Shown here piece after piece: positions 1 through 11,574 of a DNA stretch of 64,000 bases; position 1 is the first letter of the stretch; every line of letters starts with the position of its first letter. Origin of the DNA: Cellulomonas gilvus ATCC 13127 (GTDB taxonomy: Bacteria > Actinomycetota > Actinomycetes > Actinomycetales > Cellulomonadaceae); contig NC_015671.1 in NCBI RefSeq assembly GCF_000218545.1, forward strand, positions 806,001 through 870,000, written 5' to 3'. The position numbers and the translations under genes were made by a program. The notes beneath the pieces are model-generated. The model was not told the origin of the DNA. It saw nothing but the letters and a program-made list of their open reading frames with translations, and searched no databases.

Positions 1-220
1 CATGAAGGACGACCTGGGCGGGTACTACACGCTCGGCCGGGTGTTCGTGAAGCTCATCGAGCACCCCGAGGTCATGCGCCTGTGCACGCGCTACGGCCTG
101 CCCCGGCCGCTGCTCATGAAGTTCGTGCTCAAGCTCCTGTCCGACTGCTACGAGCCGCACGGCGGCGACGTGGTGGACCGCACGATCGCGGGCCTGGCCC
201 GCCTGGCCCCGGCGGCGTGA
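1..220 (+). CDS. C-terminal end of geranylgeranyl reductase family FAD-dependent oxidoreductase (partial)
   Basis: Only the last 72 or so residues are inside the window; the reading frame is open to the left edge and stops at 218-220. The segment with GGYYTLGRVFVKLIEHPEVM and the closing RPLLMKFVLKLLSDCYEP resembles the C-terminal helices of geranylgeranyl reductase-like flavoproteins, which in many actinobacteria sit directly before nuoA and saturate isoprenoid double bonds, including in menaquinone tails. The FAD-binding part is outside the window, so the family call rests on this tail and on the position 45 bases before nuoA. The ATG at position 2 is an internal methionine, not a proven start. 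Confidence 0.7.
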   Translation, partial: MKDDLGGYYTLGRVFVKLIEHPEVMRLCTRYGLPRPLLMKFVLKLLSDCYEPHGGDVVDRTIAGLARLAPAA

Positions 221-265
221 CGACGCCGTGACCACTCGAACCTCAGTGCCGAGGAAGGACGCCTG

Positions 266-628
266 ATGAACAACCCGTACGTGCCGCTGCTGTGGCTCAT
301 GGGCATCGCCGCGGTCCTCGCGCTCGGCGGCGTCGGTGCGAGCGCGATCCTGGGCCCCAAGCGGTACAACCGCGCCAAGCTCGAGGCGTACGAGTGCGGC
401 ATCCAGCCCACGCCGCACGCGATCGGCGGCGGACGGTTCCCGATCAAGTACTACCTGGTGGCGATGACGTTCATCGTGTTCGACATCGAGGTGGTGTTCC
501 TCTACCCGTGGGCCGTGAGCTTCACCGAGCTCGCGCTGTTCGGGTTCGTCGCGATGATGGCGTTCCTGGTGCTCATCACGGTGCCGTTCGTCTACGAGTG
601 GCGGCGCGGGGGCTTCGAGTGGGACTGA
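266..628 (+). CDS. nuoA: NADH-quinone oxidoreductase subunit A
   Basis: Small membrane subunit of complex I, 120 residues, the usual size. It has three hydrophobic helices (about residues 8-29, 64-85 and 89-110) and the conserved loop with the motif YECG before the second helix. NuoA lies at the joint between the quinone-binding peripheral arm and the proton-pumping membrane arm. The ATG is preceded by a GAGGAAGGA ribosome binding site. First gene of a complete nuoA-N series; the next gene starts 63 bases downstream. Confidence 0.97.
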   Translation: MNNPYVPLLWLMGIAAVLALGGVGASAILGPKRYNRAKLEAYECGIQPTPHAIGGGRFPIKYYLVAMTFIVFDIEVVFLYPWAVSFTELALFGFVAMMAFLVLITVPFVYEWRRGGFEWD

Positions 629-691
629 CGGCGCGGCCGACCGGCACGAGCACGCACGGCACCAGCGGTACGACGACGAGGAGGGCCTGAG

Positions 692-1243
692 ATGGGGATC
701 GAGGAAGCACCCTCGGGTTTCCTGCTGACGACGATCGAGGACCTCGTCGGCTACTTCCGCAAGGGTTCGCTGTGGCCGGTCACGTTCGGCCTGGCGTGCT
801 GCGCGATCGAGATGATGTCCGCCGGCGCCCCGCGGTACGACCTGTCGCGCTTCGGCATGGAGGTCTTCCGCGCCTCGCCGCGCCAGGCTGACCTGATGAT
901 CGTCGCGGGTCGCGTGAGCCAGAAGATGGCGCCCGTGGTGCGGCAGGTCTACGACCAGATGTCCGAGCCCAAGTGGGTGCTCTCGATGGGCGTGTGCGCG
1001 TCGTCGGGCGGCATGTTCAACAACTACGCGATCGTGCAGGGCGTGGACCACATCGTGCCCGTGGACATCTACCTGCCGGGCTGTCCGCCGCGGCCCGAGA
1101 TGCTCATCAACGCGATCCTCACGCTGCACGACCAGATCCAGAACGAGCCGCTCGGCGTCAACCGCAAGGAGGCCGCCGCGGCGGCCGAGGCCGCGGCTCT
1201 CGCGGCGACGCCCACCTCGCACATGACGGGGCTGCTGCGATGA
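692..1243 (+). CDS. nuoB: NADH-quinone oxidoreductase subunit B
   Basis: Carries the terminal [4Fe-4S] cluster N2, which passes electrons to menaquinone. The cysteine ligands are visible: the CC pair at residues 36-37 (LACCAIEMM), C102 (GVCASSGG) and C131 (LPGCPPRPE). Length is 183 residues, normal for the family. An AGGAGGG ribosome binding site precedes the ATG. Its stop codon overlaps the nuoC start (ATGA at 1240-1243), indicating translational coupling. Confidence 0.98.
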   Translation: MGIEEAPSGFLLTTIEDLVGYFRKGSLWPVTFGLACCAIEMMSAGAPRYDLSRFGMEVFRASPRQADLMIVAGRVSQKMAPVVRQVYDQMSEPKWVLSMGVCASSGGMFNNYAIVQGVDHIVPVDIYLPGCPPRPEMLINAILTLHDQIQNEPLGVNRKEAAAAAEAAALAATPTSHMTGLLR

Positions 1244-2040
1244 CCGACGAGAAGAAGGACGCCGCGCAGGCGGTCAAGCCCGGCGAGGGCACCACCGCAG
1301 CGCAGCCCACCACCCAGGCCGCCGCGGAGGCGGGCTCGCAGAACGTCCCCGCGACGCAGGCCGACGCCCCGCGCACCCCGCTCGACCTGGTGGACGTGCG
1401 CACGGGTCTGTTCGGCGTGCACGGCTCGGGGGACACGAGCGGGTTCGGCGGGCTGGTCACCACGGTCCTCCTGCCCGGTCCGAGCGAGCGGCCCTACGGC
1501 GGCTGGTTCGACGAGGTCGTGGACGTGCTGGCCGAGCTGCTCGACGCGTCGGGCACCGGGTTCTCGGCCGCGGTCGAGGCCGTGGTGGTCGACCGTGGCG
1601 AGCTCACGCTGAACGTCGCGCGGGAGCACGTGGTCGAGGTCGCGCAGCACCTGCGCGACGACCAGGACCTGCGCTTCGAGCTCAGCCTGGGCGTGTCGGG
1701 CGTGCACTACCCGCATGACGTCGGCCGCGAGCTGCACGCGGTCTACCACCTCACGTCGGTGACGCACTCGCGCAGCCTGCGGCTCGAGGTCGCGGTGGGC
1801 GAGGCCGACCCGCACATCCCGTCGACGACGGGCGTGTACCCCGCCAACGACTGGCACGAGCGCGAGACGTTCGACTTCTTCGGCATCATCTTCGACGGCC
1901 ACCCCGGCCTCGCGCGCATCCAGATGCCCGACGACTGGCCGGGTCACCCGCAACGCAAGGACTACCCGTTGGGCGGCATCCCGGTCGAGTACAAGGGCGC
2001 GACCGTCCCGCCCGCGGACCAGCGGAGGTCCTACAGCTGA
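1240..2040 (+). CDS. nuoC: NADH-quinone oxidoreductase subunit C
   Basis: Peripheral-arm subunit of 266 residues, the 30-kDa subunit homologue. Start chosen at the ATG that overlaps the nuoB stop in ATGA; the frame is open further upstream but that part would lie inside nuoB. Residues 1-45 are a low-complexity Ala/Thr/Glu-rich extension. The core contains the family signature around [11 protein letters not shown] and ends with the typical [13 protein letters not shown]. Its stop overlaps the nuoD start, again as ATGA. Confidence 0.96.
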   Translation: MTDEKKDAAQAVKPGEGTTAAQPTTQAAAEAGSQNVPATQADAPRTPLDLVDVRTGLFGVHGSGDTSGFGGLVTTVLLPGPSERPYGGWFDEVVDVLAELLDASGTGFSAAVEAVVVDRGELTLNVAREHVVEVAQHLRDDQDLRFELSLGVSGVHYPHDVGRELHAVYHLTSVTHSRSLRLEVAVGEADPHIPSTTGVYPANDWHERETFDFFGIIFDGHPGLARIQMPDDWPGHPQRKDYPLGGIPVEYKGATVPPADQRRSYS

Positions 2041-3419
2041 TGAGCACCGCACGCCCCGCCCCCCAGGCCGCCCCCCGGGCACAGACGCCGCACTCGACGG
2101 GCCACATCGTCGACGACGAGACGACGGGCATCCCGTCGTTCGAGGCGTCCGGCGGCGACTGGTCCGAGATCGCCGAGGAGGCCGCACGCCTCGGTGAGGA
2201 GCGGATCGTCGTCAACATGGGTCCGCAGCACCCGTCCACGCACGGCGTGCTGCGCCTCATGCTCGAGATCGACGGCGAGACCGTGACCGAGGCACGTGCC
2301 GGCATCGGATACCTGCACACGGGTATCGAGAAGAACATGGAGTTCCGCACCTGGACCCAGGGCGTGACGTTCTGCACGCGCATGGACTACGTGGCGCCGC
2401 TGTTCCAGGAGGCCGCGTACTGCCTCGCGGTCGAGAAGCTGCTGGGCATCACGGACGACGTGCCGGAGCGCGCGAACGTCATCCGCGTCCTGATGATGGA
2501 GCTCAACCGCATCACGTCGCACCTGGTGTGCATCGCCACCGGCGGCAACGAGCTGGGCGCCACGACGATCATGACGGTGGGCTTCACGGCCCGCGAGGAG
2601 CTGCTGCGGATCTTCGAGCTGATCTCCGGGCTGCGCATGAACCACGCCTACATCCGCCCCGGCGGCGTCGCGCAGGACGTACCCGCGGGTGCGGTCGAGG
2701 CCACGCGTGAGGCGCTGACCAACGTCGAGCACTACCTGCGTCAGCTCGAGGACCTCATGCTGGCCAACCCGATCCTGCACCTGCGGCTCAAGGACGTCGG
2801 CTACCTGGGCCTGTCGGGCTGCATGGCGCTCGGCATCACGGGACCCATGCTGCGCTCGGCCGGCCTGCCGTACGACGTGCGCAAGACCGCGCCGTACTGC
2901 GGCTACGAGACGTACGACTTCGACGTCCCGACCGCGCAGAGCGGCGACTCGTGGGGTCGCGTCGAGGTCCGCCTCGAGGAGATCTACCAGTCGATCAAGA
3001 TCGCCCGGCAGGCGCTGGACCGCCTCGAGCGGAACCCGGGCCCGGTCATGGTCGAGGACAAGAAGATCGCCTGGCCGGCCCAGCTCGCGATCGGCTCCGA
3101 CGGCATGGGCAACTCGCTCGCGCACATCAAGGAGATCATGGGCACCTCGATGGAAGCCCTGATCCACCACTTCAAGCTGGTCACCGAGGGCTTCCGCGTC
3201 CCCGCGGGCCAGGTGTGGCAGACCGTGGAGCACCCGCGTGGCGAGCTCGGCGTGCACCTCGTCTCGGACGGCGGGACGCGCCCGTACCGCGCGCACTTCC
3301 GCGACCCGAGCTTCAACAACCTGCAGGCCACGTCGATCGTGTGCGAGGGCGGCCAGGTGGCCGACGTCGTCGTCGCGGTGGCCTCGATCGACCCGGTGCT
3401 CGGAGGGGTGGACCGCTGA
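2040..3419 (+). CDS. nuoD: NADH-quinone oxidoreductase subunit D
   Basis: The 49-kDa subunit homologue, 459 residues, which forms the quinone-binding cavity together with NuoB. The family hallmark [14 protein letters not shown] is present near residues 59-72, and the C-terminus ends with the standard [10 protein letters not shown] roughly 50-residue low-complexity N-terminal extension precedes the core. Start and stop both overlap the neighbouring nuo genes by four bases. Confidence 0.98.
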   Translation: MSTARPAPQAAPRAQTPHSTGHIVDDETTGIPSFEASGGDWSEIAEEAARLGEERIVVNMGPQHPSTHGVLRLMLEIDGETVTEARAGIGYLHTGIEKNMEFRTWTQGVTFCTRMDYVAPLFQEAAYCLAVEKLLGITDDVPERANVIRVLMMELNRITSHLVCIATGGNELGATTIMTVGFTAREELLRIFELISGLRMNHAYIRPGGVAQDVPAGAVEATREALTNVEHYLRQLEDLMLANPILHLRLKDVGYLGLSGCMALGITGPMLRSAGLPYDVRKTAPYCGYETYDFDVPTAQSGDSWGRVEVRLEEIYQSIKIARQALDRLERNPGPVMVEDKKIAWPAQLAIGSDGMGNSLAHIKEIMGTSMEALIHHFKLVTEGFRVPAGQVWQTVEHPRGELGVHLVSDGGTRPYRAHFRDPSFNNLQATSIVCEGGQVADVVVAVASIDPVLGGVDR

Positions 3420-4291
3420 TGTCCGTCGAAGAGCTCGTCCCGCGCGGCGAGGGCCAGGCGCACCGCACGGCGTACGACGACGAGACGCGTGCGCGGCTCG
3501 CGGCCGACGCCGCGCAGATCGTGGCGCGCTACCCGCAGGAGCGCTCGGCGCTGCTGCCGATGCTGCACCTGGTGCAGGCCGAGGACGGCTACGTGAGCCC
3601 GCGGGGCATCGCGTTCTGCGCGGCCACGCTCGGGCTGACCACGGCCGAGGTGTCCGCGGTCGCGACGTTCTACACGCAGTACAAGCGCCACCCCAACGGC
3701 GACTACACGGTCGGGGTGTGCACCAACACGCTGTGCGCCGTGATGGGCGGCGACGCCATCTGGGAGCACCTGTGCGAGCACACGGGTGTGGGCCACGACG
3801 AGACGACGCCCGACGGCAAGGTCACGCTCGAGCGCGTCGAGTGCAACGCGGCGTGCGACTACGCCCCCGTGGTGATGGTCAACTGGGAGTTCCTGGACAA
3901 CCAGACGCCGCAGTCGGCCGCAGCGGTCGTCGACGCGCTGCGCGCGGGCGAGAAGGTGGTCCCGACGCGAGGCGCCGACGAGGTGGTGACGTTCAAGGAG
4001 ATGTCCCGCGTGCTCGCGGGCTTCCTGGACGGCCGCGCCGACGAGGGCGTGGGCGCGGGGGAGGCCACGGTGCGCGGGACGGTGCTGGCACGCGAGAAGG
4101 GCTGGTCCGCGCCGGCCTTCCCGGGCGACGAGCCCGCCACGGGCACGGGGGCCCAGGCCGCGGCGGGCGCGGCGGTCCCGCGGCCGGGTGACGAGCAGTC
4201 GAGCGCCGAGCGCCCCGCGACCACGGCCCGCGACGTCTCCCCGGAGCAGCAGGAACGCAAGCAGGCCGCCTCCGACGCGAAGGAGCAGTGA
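3419..4291 (+). CDS. nuoE: NADH-quinone oxidoreductase subunit E
   Basis: Thioredoxin-fold [2Fe-2S] subunit (cluster N1a) of the NADH-oxidising module. The ligand cysteines are C101 and C106 (CTNTLC) and C142 and C146 (CNAAC). The ATG overlaps the nuoD stop. At 290 residues it is longer than common NuoE proteins (about 160-240) because of a C-terminal tail of about 100 residues rich in Ala, Gly, Glu and Thr with no recognisable domain. Confidence 0.97.
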   Translation: MSVEELVPRGEGQAHRTAYDDETRARLAADAAQIVARYPQERSALLPMLHLVQAEDGYVSPRGIAFCAATLGLTTAEVSAVATFYTQYKRHPNGDYTVGVCTNTLCAVMGGDAIWEHLCEHTGVGHDETTPDGKVTLERVECNAACDYAPVVMVNWEFLDNQTPQSAAAVVDALRAGEKVVPTRGADEVVTFKEMSRVLAGFLDGRADEGVGAGEATVRGTVLAREKGWSAPAFPGDEPATGTGAQAAAGAAVPRPGDEQSSAERPATTARDVSPEQQERKQAASDAKEQ

Positions 4292-5631
4292 TGGCGACGA
4301 CCCTGGCTCCCGTGCTGAGCGCCCACTGGGACGCCGAGCGCTCCTGGACCATGGAGACGTACGAGGCGCACGGCGGCTACCGCGGCCTGCGCCGCGCGCT
4401 GGACATGCAGCCCGCCGACCTGGTGACCATGGTCAAGGACTCGGGCCTGCGCGGCCGCGGCGGCGCGGGCTTCCCCACCGGCATGAAGTGGGGCTTCCTG
4501 CCCGCACCCGACGGCGGCCCGCGCTACCTGGTGGTCAACGCGGACGAGTCCGAGCCGGGCACGTGCAAGGACATCCCGCTGATGATGGCGAGCCCGCAGC
4601 ACCTCATCGAGGGCGTGATCATCACGTCCTTCGCGATCGGCTGCCACCACGCGTTCATTTACGTGCGGGGCGAGGTGGTGCACGTCTACCGCCGACTGCT
4701 GCGCGCGGTCGAGGAGGCCTACGCCAAGGGCTACCTGGGCAAGGACATCCTGGGCTCGGGCTACGACCTGGAGCTCACGGTGCACGCGGGTGCGGGCGCC
4801 TACATCTGCGGCGAGGAGACCGCGCTGCTCGACTCGCTCGAGGGCCTGCGCGGCCAGCCGCGGCTCAAGCCGCCGTTCCCGGCCGTCGCGGGGCTCTACG
4901 CGCGCCCGACCGTCGTCAACAACGTCGAGTCGGTCGCGTCGGTCCCCGGCATCGTCGTGGGCGGCGCGGACTGGTTCAAGCAGATGGGCACCGAGCGCTC
5001 GACCGGGCACGGCCTGTTCTCGCTGTCCGGTCACGTGACCCGGCCCGGCCAGTACGAGGCCCCGCTCGGCATCACGCTGCGCGAGCTGCTCGACATGGCG
5101 GGCGGCATGCGCGGCGGACGCGCGCTCAAGTTCTGGACCCCGGGCGGCTCGTCGACGCCGATCTTCACCGCGGAGCACCTCGACGTGCCGCTCGACTACG
5201 AGTCGGTGGGCGCCGCGGGCTCGATGCTCGGCACACGCGCGCTGCAGATCTTCGACGAGACCACGTCGGTGGTGCGCGCGGTGACGCGCTGGATCGAGTT
5301 CTACAAGCACGAGTCCTGCGGGAAGTGCACACCGTGCCGCGAGGGCACGTTCTGGCTCGCGCAGATCATGCAGCGCCTCGAGCGGGGCCAGGGCACGGCG
5401 GCGGACATCGACCTGCTGCTGGACCTGTGCGACAACATCCTGGGCCGGGCGTTCTGCGCGCTGGGTGACGGTGCGACCAGCCCCGTGACGAGTGCGATCC
5501 AGTACTTCCGGGAGGAGTTCGAGGCCGGCTGCCACACGCCGGCCGACGTGCTGTTCCCGCCCGAGCGCAGCGCGCTGTTCGACTACACGCCACGCCGCAC
5601 CGGTGCGGCTCTCGCGGGGGTGCACGCATGA
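4291..5631 (+). CDS. nuoF: NADH-quinone oxidoreductase subunit F
   Basis: The NADH- and FMN-binding subunit, 446 residues. The glycine-rich segment [10 protein letters not shown] near residue 50 belongs to the NADH/FMN site, and [11 protein letters not shown] plus a later Cys ([10 protein letters not shown]) supply the ligands of [4Fe-4S] cluster N3. The ATG at 4291 overlaps the nuoE stop by one base; a GTG one codon earlier is an alternative. Ends in an ATGA overlap with nuoG. Confidence 0.97.
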   Translation: MATTLAPVLSAHWDAERSWTMETYEAHGGYRGLRRALDMQPADLVTMVKDSGLRGRGGAGFPTGMKWGFLPAPDGGPRYLVVNADESEPGTCKDIPLMMASPQHLIEGVIITSFAIGCHHAFIYVRGEVVHVYRRLLRAVEEAYAKGYLGKDILGSGYDLELTVHAGAGAYICGEETALLDSLEGLRGQPRLKPPFPAVAGLYARPTVVNNVESVASVPGIVVGGADWFKQMGTERSTGHGLFSLSGHVTRPGQYEAPLGITLRELLDMAGGMRGGRALKFWTPGGSSTPIFTAEHLDVPLDYESVGAAGSMLGTRALQIFDETTSVVRAVTRWIEFYKHESCGKCTPCREGTFWLAQIMQRLERGQGTAADIDLLLDLCDNILGRAFCALGDGATSPVTSAIQYFREEFEAGCHTPADVLFPPERSALFDYTPRRTGAALAGVHA

Positions 5632-8228
5632 CCGTCACGTCCCAGGACGCCGCCCGCACGGGTGGCGCGCCGCTGGTCCCCGCGGCGGCGCCGCCCGCTC
5701 CCGCGGCACCCGAGCAGACCGTCACGTTCACGATCGACGGCATCGAGACCACCGTGCCCAAGGGGACGCTCGTGATCCGGGCCGCCGAGCAGCTGGGCAT
5801 CCAGATCCCGCGGTTCTGCGACCACCCGCTGCTCGCACCCGCGGGCGCGTGCCGGCAGTGCCTGGTCGAGGTGTGGGCACCGGGCCGCGACGGCGCCGTG
5901 GCGAAGATGCCCAAGCCGCAGGCCTCGTGCACGCTCGAGGCGGGCCCCGGCATGCAGGTCAAGACGCAGCACACGTCGCCCGAGGCGGACAAGGCGCAGC
6001 ACGGCGTGATGGAGCTGCTGCTCATCAACCACCCGCTCGACTGCCCGGTGTGCGACAAGGGCGGCGAGTGCCCGCTGCAGAACCAGGCGATGAGCAACGG
6101 CCGGCCCACCAGCCGGTTCGTCGACGTCAAGCGCACGTTCCCCAAGCCGATCTCGATCTCGACGCAGATCCTGCTGGACCGTGAGCGCTGCGTGCTGTGC
6201 CAGCGGTGCACGCGGTTCTCCGAGGAGATCGCCGGCGACGTGTTCATCGACCTGCAGAAGCGCGGCGCGCAGCAGCAGATCGGCACGTTCGACACCGACG
6301 TGCTCGGCTTCGCGGGCGAGACACCCGTGGGCGCGTCCGCGACCGACACGAGCGGGCGTCCGTTCGCCTCCTACTTCTCCGGCAACACCGTGCAGATCTG
6401 CCCCGTGGGCGCGCTGACCTCGGCCGCCTACCGGTTCCGCGCGCGGCCGTTCGACCTGGTCTCGACGCCGGGCGTCTCGGAGCACGATGCGCAGGGCTCG
6501 GCGATCCGCGTGGACCACCGCCGCGGCGTGGTCATGCGTCGGCTCGCGGGCGACGACCCCGCGGTCAACCAGGAGTGGATCACCGACAAGGACCGCTTCG
6601 CGTTCCGCTGGCAGTCCGCGGCGGACCGGATCACGACGCCGCTGGTGCGCGAGCGTCCGTCCGACGGCTCGCGCGGCGAGCTGCGACCCGCGAGCTGGGT
6701 CGAGGCGTTCGGCGCGGCCGCGGCGGGCCTGCGGGCCGCGATCGAGGCCGGCGGCGTGGGCGTGCTGCCGGGTGGCCGCGTGACGCTCGAGGACGCGTAC
6801 GCGTACGCCAAGCTCGCGCGCGTCGCGCTGGGCACCAACGACGTCGACCACCGCGCGCGTCCGCACTCCGACGAGGAGGCGCAGTTCCTGGCGCACCACG
6901 TCGCGGGTCGCACGCTCGACGTGACGTTCGCGGACCTGGACCGCGCGCCCGCGGTGCTCCTCGTCGGCCTCGAGGCCGAGGAGGAGGCGGGGATCCTGTT
7001 CCTGCGGCTCCGCCAGGCCGTGGTCCGCCACCGCACGCGCGTGCTGTCCGTCGCGGCGCTCGCGAGCCGCGGGCTCGAGCGGCTGTCCGGCACGCTGCTG
7101 ACCGCGGCTCCCGGCACCGAGGCCGAGGTGCTCGACGGCATCACCGCGGACGCCGAGCTCGACGAGCTCGTGCAGGCCGCGGAGCTGCTGGCGACGCCCG
7201 GTGCGGTGGTGCTGGTCGGCGAGCGCGCAGCGGTCTCGGCCGGTGCGCTCAGCGCCGCGGTGCGCCTCGCGCAGCGCTCGGGTGCGCGCCTGGCGTGGGT
7301 GCCGCGGCGTGCGGGCGAGCGCGGCGGCGTGGAGGCCGGCACGCTCCCGACGCTGCTCCCCGGTGGTCGGCCGGTCGCGGACGCCGGAGCACGCGTGGAC
7401 CTCGCCGCGGTGTGGGGCGTCGAGTCGCTGCCGGCGGCCCCGGGCCGCTCGACCGCGCAGATCATCGCCGCCGCACGCGACGGGAGCCTGGGCGGGCTCG
7501 TCGTCGGCGGCGTCGACCCGGCCGACCTGCCGGACCCCGCGCTCGCCCGTGACGCGCTCGAGAAGGTCGGGTTCCTGGTCTCGCTCGAGGTGCGTGCGTC
7601 GGAGGTGACCGAGCGCGCCGACGTGGTGCTGCCCGTCGCGCCCCCGGTCGAGAAGGCGGGCACGTTCGTCACGTGGGAGGGCCGTCCGCGGCCGTTCCCG
7701 CAGGCACTCGTCTCGCACGCGCTCGCGGACCACCGCGTGCTGCACGGCCTGGCCGACGCGCTCGGCGTGGACCTGGGCCTCGGCTCGCTCGCCGACGTGC
7801 ACGCCGAGCTCGACCAGCTCGGCGGCTGGGACGGTGCGCGTGCGCAGGCACCCGAAACCGACGCGGCCGAGCCGCCCGCGGTCCCCGCGGGTCACGCGGT
7901 CCTCGCGACGTGGCACCACCTGCTGGACGCGGGCCGGCTGCAGGACGGCGAGCCGCACCTGGCCGGCACGGCCAAGCGCCCGGTCGCGCGGGTCTCGGCA
8001 GGCACCGCGGCGGCGGTCGGCGTGGCCGACGGCGCGCCCCTGGCCGTGAGCGCCGACTCGGGCACGATCACGCTGCCCGTGCTGGTCACCGACATGCCGG
8101 ACTTCGTGGTCTGGCTGCCGACGAGCTCGCCCGGCTCGGCCGTGCGGGACACGCTGCACGCCGTGAGCGGCGACCTGGTGCGCCTGGCACCCGGCGCCGC
8201 CGACGGCGCGACCGACGGGGAGGCCTGA
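5628..8228 (+). CDS. nuoG: NADH-quinone oxidoreductase subunit G
   Basis: Large iron-sulfur subunit, 866 residues. From the N-terminus: a ferredoxin-like [2Fe-2S] domain ([20 protein letters not shown] and a following Cys in ASCTLE), a second set of cysteines in [15 protein letters not shown], then [10 protein letters not shown], followed by a molybdopterin-oxidoreductase-like C-terminal half that is degenerate in complex I. It relays electrons from NuoF/E towards NuoI. Overlaps nuoF by four bases; nuoH follows after one base. Confidence 0.97.
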   Translation: MTVTSQDAARTGGAPLVPAAAPPAPAAPEQTVTFTIDGIETTVPKGTLVIRAAEQLGIQIPRFCDHPLLAPAGACRQCLVEVWAPGRDGAVAKMPKPQASCTLEAGPGMQVKTQHTSPEADKAQHGVMELLLINHPLDCPVCDKGGECPLQNQAMSNGRPTSRFVDVKRTFPKPISISTQILLDRERCVLCQRCTRFSEEIAGDVFIDLQKRGAQQQIGTFDTDVLGFAGETPVGASATDTSGRPFASYFSGNTVQICPVGALTSAAYRFRARPFDLVSTPGVSEHDAQGSAIRVDHRRGVVMRRLAGDDPAVNQEWITDKDRFAFRWQSAADRITTPLVRERPSDGSRGELRPASWVEAFGAAAAGLRAAIEAGGVGVLPGGRVTLEDAYAYAKLARVALGTNDVDHRARPHSDEEAQFLAHHVAGRTLDVTFADLDRAPAVLLVGLEAEEEAGILFLRLRQAVVRHRTRVLSVAALASRGLERLSGTLLTAAPGTEAEVLDGITADAELDELVQAAELLATPGAVVLVGERAAVSAGALSAAVRLAQRSGARLAWVPRRAGERGGVEAGTLPTLLPGGRPVADAGARVDLAAVWGVESLPAAPGRSTAQIIAAARDGSLGGLVVGGVDPADLPDPALARDALEKVGFLVSLEVRASEVTERADVVLPVAPPVEKAGTFVTWEGRPRPFPQALVSHALADHRVLHGLADALGVDLGLGSLADVHAELDQLGGWDGARAQAPETDAAEPPAVPAGHAVLATWHHLLDAGRLQDGEPHLAGTAKRPVARVSAGTAAAVGVADGAPLAVSADSGTITLPVLVTDMPDFVVWLPTSSPGSAVRDTLHAVSGDLVRLAPGAADGATDGEA

Positions 8229-8229
8229 G

Positions 8230-9609
8230 ATGCCCGTGCTGCCCGTGCAGCTGCTCACCGCGCCGCAGCCGGGGGTCGCCGCGGACTTCAGCGAGGACAC
8301 CTGGTGGATCTGGCTGATCAAGGCCGTCGCCATCATCGTGTTCCTGCTGACCAGCGTGCTGTTCGCGATCTGGTTCGAGCGCAAGGTCGTCGCGCGCATG
8401 CAGGTGCGGCCCGGCCCCAACGTGCACGGACCGTTCGGTCTGCTGCAGTCGCTCGCGGACGCCATGAAGCTCCTGTTCAAGGAGGACATGACGGTCAAGG
8501 CCGCGGACAAGGTGGTCTACATCGTCGCGCCGATGATCGCGGTGTTCTGCTCGCTGCTGACGTTCGCGGTCATCCCGCTCGGCCCGTCGGTCAACATCTT
8601 CGGCATCGAGACGCCGCTGCAGCTCACGGACTTCCCGGTGGCGGTGCTGTACATCCTGGCGTGCGCGTCCGTGGGCGTGTACGGGATCGTGCTCGGCGGC
8701 TGGTCGTCGAACTCGACCTACCCGCTGCTCGGCGGCGTGCGCTCGACGGCCCAGGTCATCAGCTACGAGCTCGCGATGGGGCTGTCGCTGGTCAGCGTGT
8801 TCGTCATGGCGGGCTCGATGTCGACGTCCGAGATCGTCTCCTCGCAGACGCGGCTGTGGTGGTTCCTGCCGCTGCTGCCCGCGTTCGTCATCTACGTCGT
8901 GTCGATGGTGGGCGAGACCAACCGCCTGCCGTTCGACCTGCCCGAGGCCGAGGGTGAGCTGGTCTCCGGCTACATGACGGAGTACTCGTCGATGAAGTTC
9001 GCCTGGTTCTTCCTGGCGGAGTACATCAACATGCTCAACGTCTCGGCGGTGGCCACGACGCTGTTCCTCGGGGGCTGGCGCGCGCCGTTCATCCCGGCGG
9101 ACCACTTCCTGCAGCAGGGCTGGTGGCCCGTGCTGTGGTTCCTGGCCAAGCTGTGGGCCGTGATGTTCTTCTTCGTCTGGGTCCGCGGCTCGGTGCTGCG
9201 CTTCCGGTACGACCAGTTCATGAAGCTCGGCTGGAAGGTGCTGGTCCCCGCCGCGCTCGTGTGGCTGGTGTGCGTCTCGGCCGTGCAGGGTCTGCGCACG
9301 TTCCCCGAGTTCGCCGACGTCGAGCTCACCACGGTGCTTCTCGTGCTCGCGGGCGTCGTCGTGCTGGGCGTGGTCGTCTCGATGTTCGTCCCCGAGAAGA
9401 CGACGCAGGAGCCGGCCGGGCCGCCGCAGGTGCTCGACGCCTTCGCGGACGGCTACCCGGTGCCGCCGCTGCCGGGCCAGGTGCTCCCGCCGTCGCCGCG
9501 TCGTGCGCGCGTCCCGGCCGGTGCGCCCGCGCCCGACGAGGCGGCGGACGTCCCCGCAGTGACCGCCGTCTCCGCCCCGACCGACCCGAAGGAGGTGCCC
9601 GGTGGCTGA
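8230..9609 (+). CDS. nuoH: NADH-quinone oxidoreductase subunit H
   Basis: Membrane subunit of 459 residues with eight or more hydrophobic helices, lying under the quinone site. The characteristic charged loop [15 protein letters not shown] near residue 50 and [18 protein letters not shown] in the middle are diagnostic. The last 60 or so residues form a Pro/Ala-rich soluble tail not needed for the fold. The end overlaps the nuoI GTG by eight bases. Confidence 0.98.
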   Translation: MPVLPVQLLTAPQPGVAADFSEDTWWIWLIKAVAIIVFLLTSVLFAIWFERKVVARMQVRPGPNVHGPFGLLQSLADAMKLLFKEDMTVKAADKVVYIVAPMIAVFCSLLTFAVIPLGPSVNIFGIETPLQLTDFPVAVLYILACASVGVYGIVLGGWSSNSTYPLLGGVRSTAQVISYELAMGLSLVSVFVMAGSMSTSEIVSSQTRLWWFLPLLPAFVIYVVSMVGETNRLPFDLPEAEGELVSGYMTEYSSMKFAWFFLAEYINMLNVSAVATTLFLGGWRAPFIPADHFLQQGWWPVLWFLAKLWAVMFFFVWVRGSVLRFRYDQFMKLGWKVLVPAALVWLVCVSAVQGLRTFPEFADVELTTVLLVLAGVVVLGVVVSMFVPEKTTQEPAGPPQVLDAFADGYPVPPLPGQVLPPSPRRARVPAGAPAPDEAADVPAVTAVSAPTDPKEVPGG

Positions 9610-10405
9610 GTCCGGCACCACGCCCCCGGCCCCGCAGCAGCCCGTAGCGCCGGGCGGCGCCGTGGCCCCGCAGCAGCGCGGCGGCGAGGTCGGCGCGCCC
9701 GCGCCCGCGCCGTACGAGTCGCTGATCCCGCAGTCGACCGGCCTGCGCGCGCTCCTCGCCCCCGTGGGCGGGTTCGGCGTCACGCTGTCCAACATGTTCC
9801 GCAAGACCGTCACCGAGCAGTACCCGCGCGAGACGGTCCCGACCAAGCCGCGCTACCACGGCCGCCACCAGCTCAACCGCTACGCGGACGGGCTCGAGAA
9901 GTGCATCGGCTGCGAGCTGTGCGCCTGGGCGTGCCCCGCCGACGCGATCTACGTCGAGGGCGCCGACAACACGCCCGAGGCGCAGTTCTCCCCGGGCGAG
10001 CGGTACGGCCGCGTCTACCAGATCAACTACCTGCGCTGCATCTTCTGCGGGCTCTGCATCGAAGCGTGCCCGACGCGCGCGCTCACGATGACCAACGAGT
10101 ACGAGCTCGCCGGTCCCACGCGCGCCGGGATGATCTACGAGAAGCAGGACCTGCTGGGCCCGCTGCGCGACGGCATGGTCGCGGGCCCGCACCCGATGGC
10201 CGAGGGCACCACGGCGACGCAGTACTACCGCGGCGAGGTGGGCGCGGCCACGGCCGAGCAGGTCGAGTGGGTGCGTGAGCACCGGCCCGACGACTCGACG
10301 CTGCCCGAGGGCGCAGGGCTCGCCGCGGCCAACGTGCCCGGCCCCACGGCCGCGCGCATGGCCGAGCACGTCGCGGGCGCGCACCGCCAGGGCGGTGCGC
10401 GGTGA
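9602..10405 (+). CDS. nuoI: NADH-quinone oxidoreductase subunit I
   Basis: Ferredoxin-like subunit with two [4Fe-4S] clusters (N6a and N6b): C101, C104, C107 and C111 ([12 protein letters not shown]), and C146, C149, C152 and C156 ([12 protein letters not shown]). At 267 residues it has a Pro/Ala-rich N-terminal extension of about 40 residues and a long C-terminal tail. GTG start with upstream GGAGGTGCCC. Stop overlaps the nuoJ start as GTGA. Confidence 0.97.
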   Translation: MAESGTTPPAPQQPVAPGGAVAPQQRGGEVGAPAPAPYESLIPQSTGLRALLAPVGGFGVTLSNMFRKTVTEQYPRETVPTKPRYHGRHQLNRYADGLEKCIGCELCAWACPADAIYVEGADNTPEAQFSPGERYGRVYQINYLRCIFCGLCIEACPTRALTMTNEYELAGPTRAGMIYEKQDLLGPLRDGMVAGPHPMAEGTTATQYYRGEVGAATAEQVEWVREHRPDDSTLPEGAGLAAANVPGPTAARMAEHVAGAHRQGGAR

Positions 10406-11268
10406 CGGGGCTGACGCAGCTGCTGCCGCAGGCGGTCGACGCCGCGGGTGATGCGAGCACGGGCGAGGCCGTGCTGTTCTGGGTGCTCGCGCCCGTGATG
10501 GTGCTGGCCTCGCTGGGGCTGCTGTTCGCGCGCAAAGCGGTGCACGCCGCGCTCTCGGTCATCCTGGTGATGGTGTGCCTGGCGTTCCTGTACGTCGCGC
10601 AGGGCGCGGTCTTCCTGGGCGTGGTCCAGGTGGTCGTCTACACCGGCGCGATCATGATGCTGTTCCTGTTCGTGCTGATGCTCGTGGGCGTCGGCGCGGC
10701 CGACTCGCTCGTCGAGACCATCCGCGGTCAGCGTTGGATCGGCTGGCTCGCCGGGCTGGGGCTCGTGGTCGTGGTCGCGGGCGTCATCGGCACCGCCACC
10801 TACCCCGACCCCGCGGGCCTGGGCAGCGCCAACTCGGACACCAACACGCGCGGCATCGCGCACCTCATCTTCGGCGAGTACGTGTTCGCCATGGAGGTGG
10901 TGGGAGCGCTGCTGGTGACCGCCGCACTGGGTGCGCTGGTGCTCACGCACCGCCGCCGCCTCACGCCGCGCCTCGGTCAGCGCGAGCGCGCCGACGCGCG
11001 CGTCAAGGCCGGTGGCCATCTGGCGCCGCTGCCCGCACCGGGTGTCTACGCCAAGCACAACGCGATGGACGTGCCGGCGCTCGACCCGTACGGGCAGCCC
11101 ATCGAGTCCTCCGTGCCGCGCGTGCTGCGCGTGCGCGGACAGGAGGCCGACGCGGCGGAGTACGCCGCGCGCATCGACCGCGTGCTCGCCGGCGGCTCCG
11201 CCGGGGACCGCGCGCCGGTCGAGCCGCCGCCCGCAGCGGCTGCCGACGAGACGGAGGAGCCCCGGTGA
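10402..11268 (+). CDS. nuoJ: NADH-quinone oxidoreductase subunit J
   Basis: Five-helix membrane subunit of the proton-pumping arm, 288 residues. The typical block with [20 protein letters not shown] is present near residues 75-95, containing the pi-bulge helix found in NuoJ. The C-terminal 100 residues are soluble and charged, longer than in E. coli. GTG start in a GTGA overlap with nuoI; ends in a GTGA overlap with nuoK. Confidence 0.96.
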   Translation: MTGLTQLLPQAVDAAGDASTGEAVLFWVLAPVMVLASLGLLFARKAVHAALSVILVMVCLAFLYVAQGAVFLGVVQVVVYTGAIMMLFLFVLMLVGVGAADSLVETIRGQRWIGWLAGLGLVVVVAGVIGTATYPDPAGLGSANSDTNTRGIAHLIFGEYVFAMEVVGALLVTAALGALVLTHRRRLTPRLGQRERADARVKAGGHLAPLPAPGVYAKHNAMDVPALDPYGQPIESSVPRVLRVRGQEADAAEYAARIDRVLAGGSAGDRAPVEPPPAAAADETEEPR

Positions 11269-11564
11269 CGCTCACCCACTACCTGGTGCTCTCGGGGATC
11301 CTGTTCTCCGTCGGCGCCGCCACGGTGCTGCTGCGCCGGCAGGCGATCATCGCGTTCATGGGCATCGAGCTCATGCTCAACGCGACGAACCTCGCGCTCG
11401 TGACGTTCTCGCGCCTCCACGGCTCGCTCGAGGGCCAGGTCCTCGCGTTCTTCGTGATGGTCGTGGCCGCCGCCGAGGTCGTCGTGGGACTCGCGATCAT
11501 CGTGGCGATCTTCCGTACCCGCCGGTCGGCCTCGGTCGACGACGTGAACCTGCTGAAGAGCTGA
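11265..11564 (+). CDS. nuoK: NADH-quinone oxidoreductase subunit K
   Basis: Three-helix antiporter-like (MrpC-type) subunit, 99 residues, standard length. Contains [15 protein letters not shown] with the conserved buried Glu of helix 2 and a second acidic residue in helix 3 ([11 protein letters not shown]), both part of the proton path. GTG start overlapping the nuoJ stop; nuoL follows after ten bases with its own GAGGGAG ribosome binding site. Confidence 0.97.
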   Translation: MTLTHYLVLSGILFSVGAATVLLRRQAIIAFMGIELMLNATNLALVTFSRLHGSLEGQVLAFFVMVVAAAEVVVGLAIIVAIFRTRRSASVDDVNLLKS

Positions 11565-11574
11565 GGGAGCGCGC

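Noticed and set aside
5583-8510. A 975-codon open frame antisense to nuoG/nuoH
   Set aside because: The sense strand has complete nuoG and nuoH with all cluster cysteines; the antisense product is low-complexity Arg/Ala/Gly.
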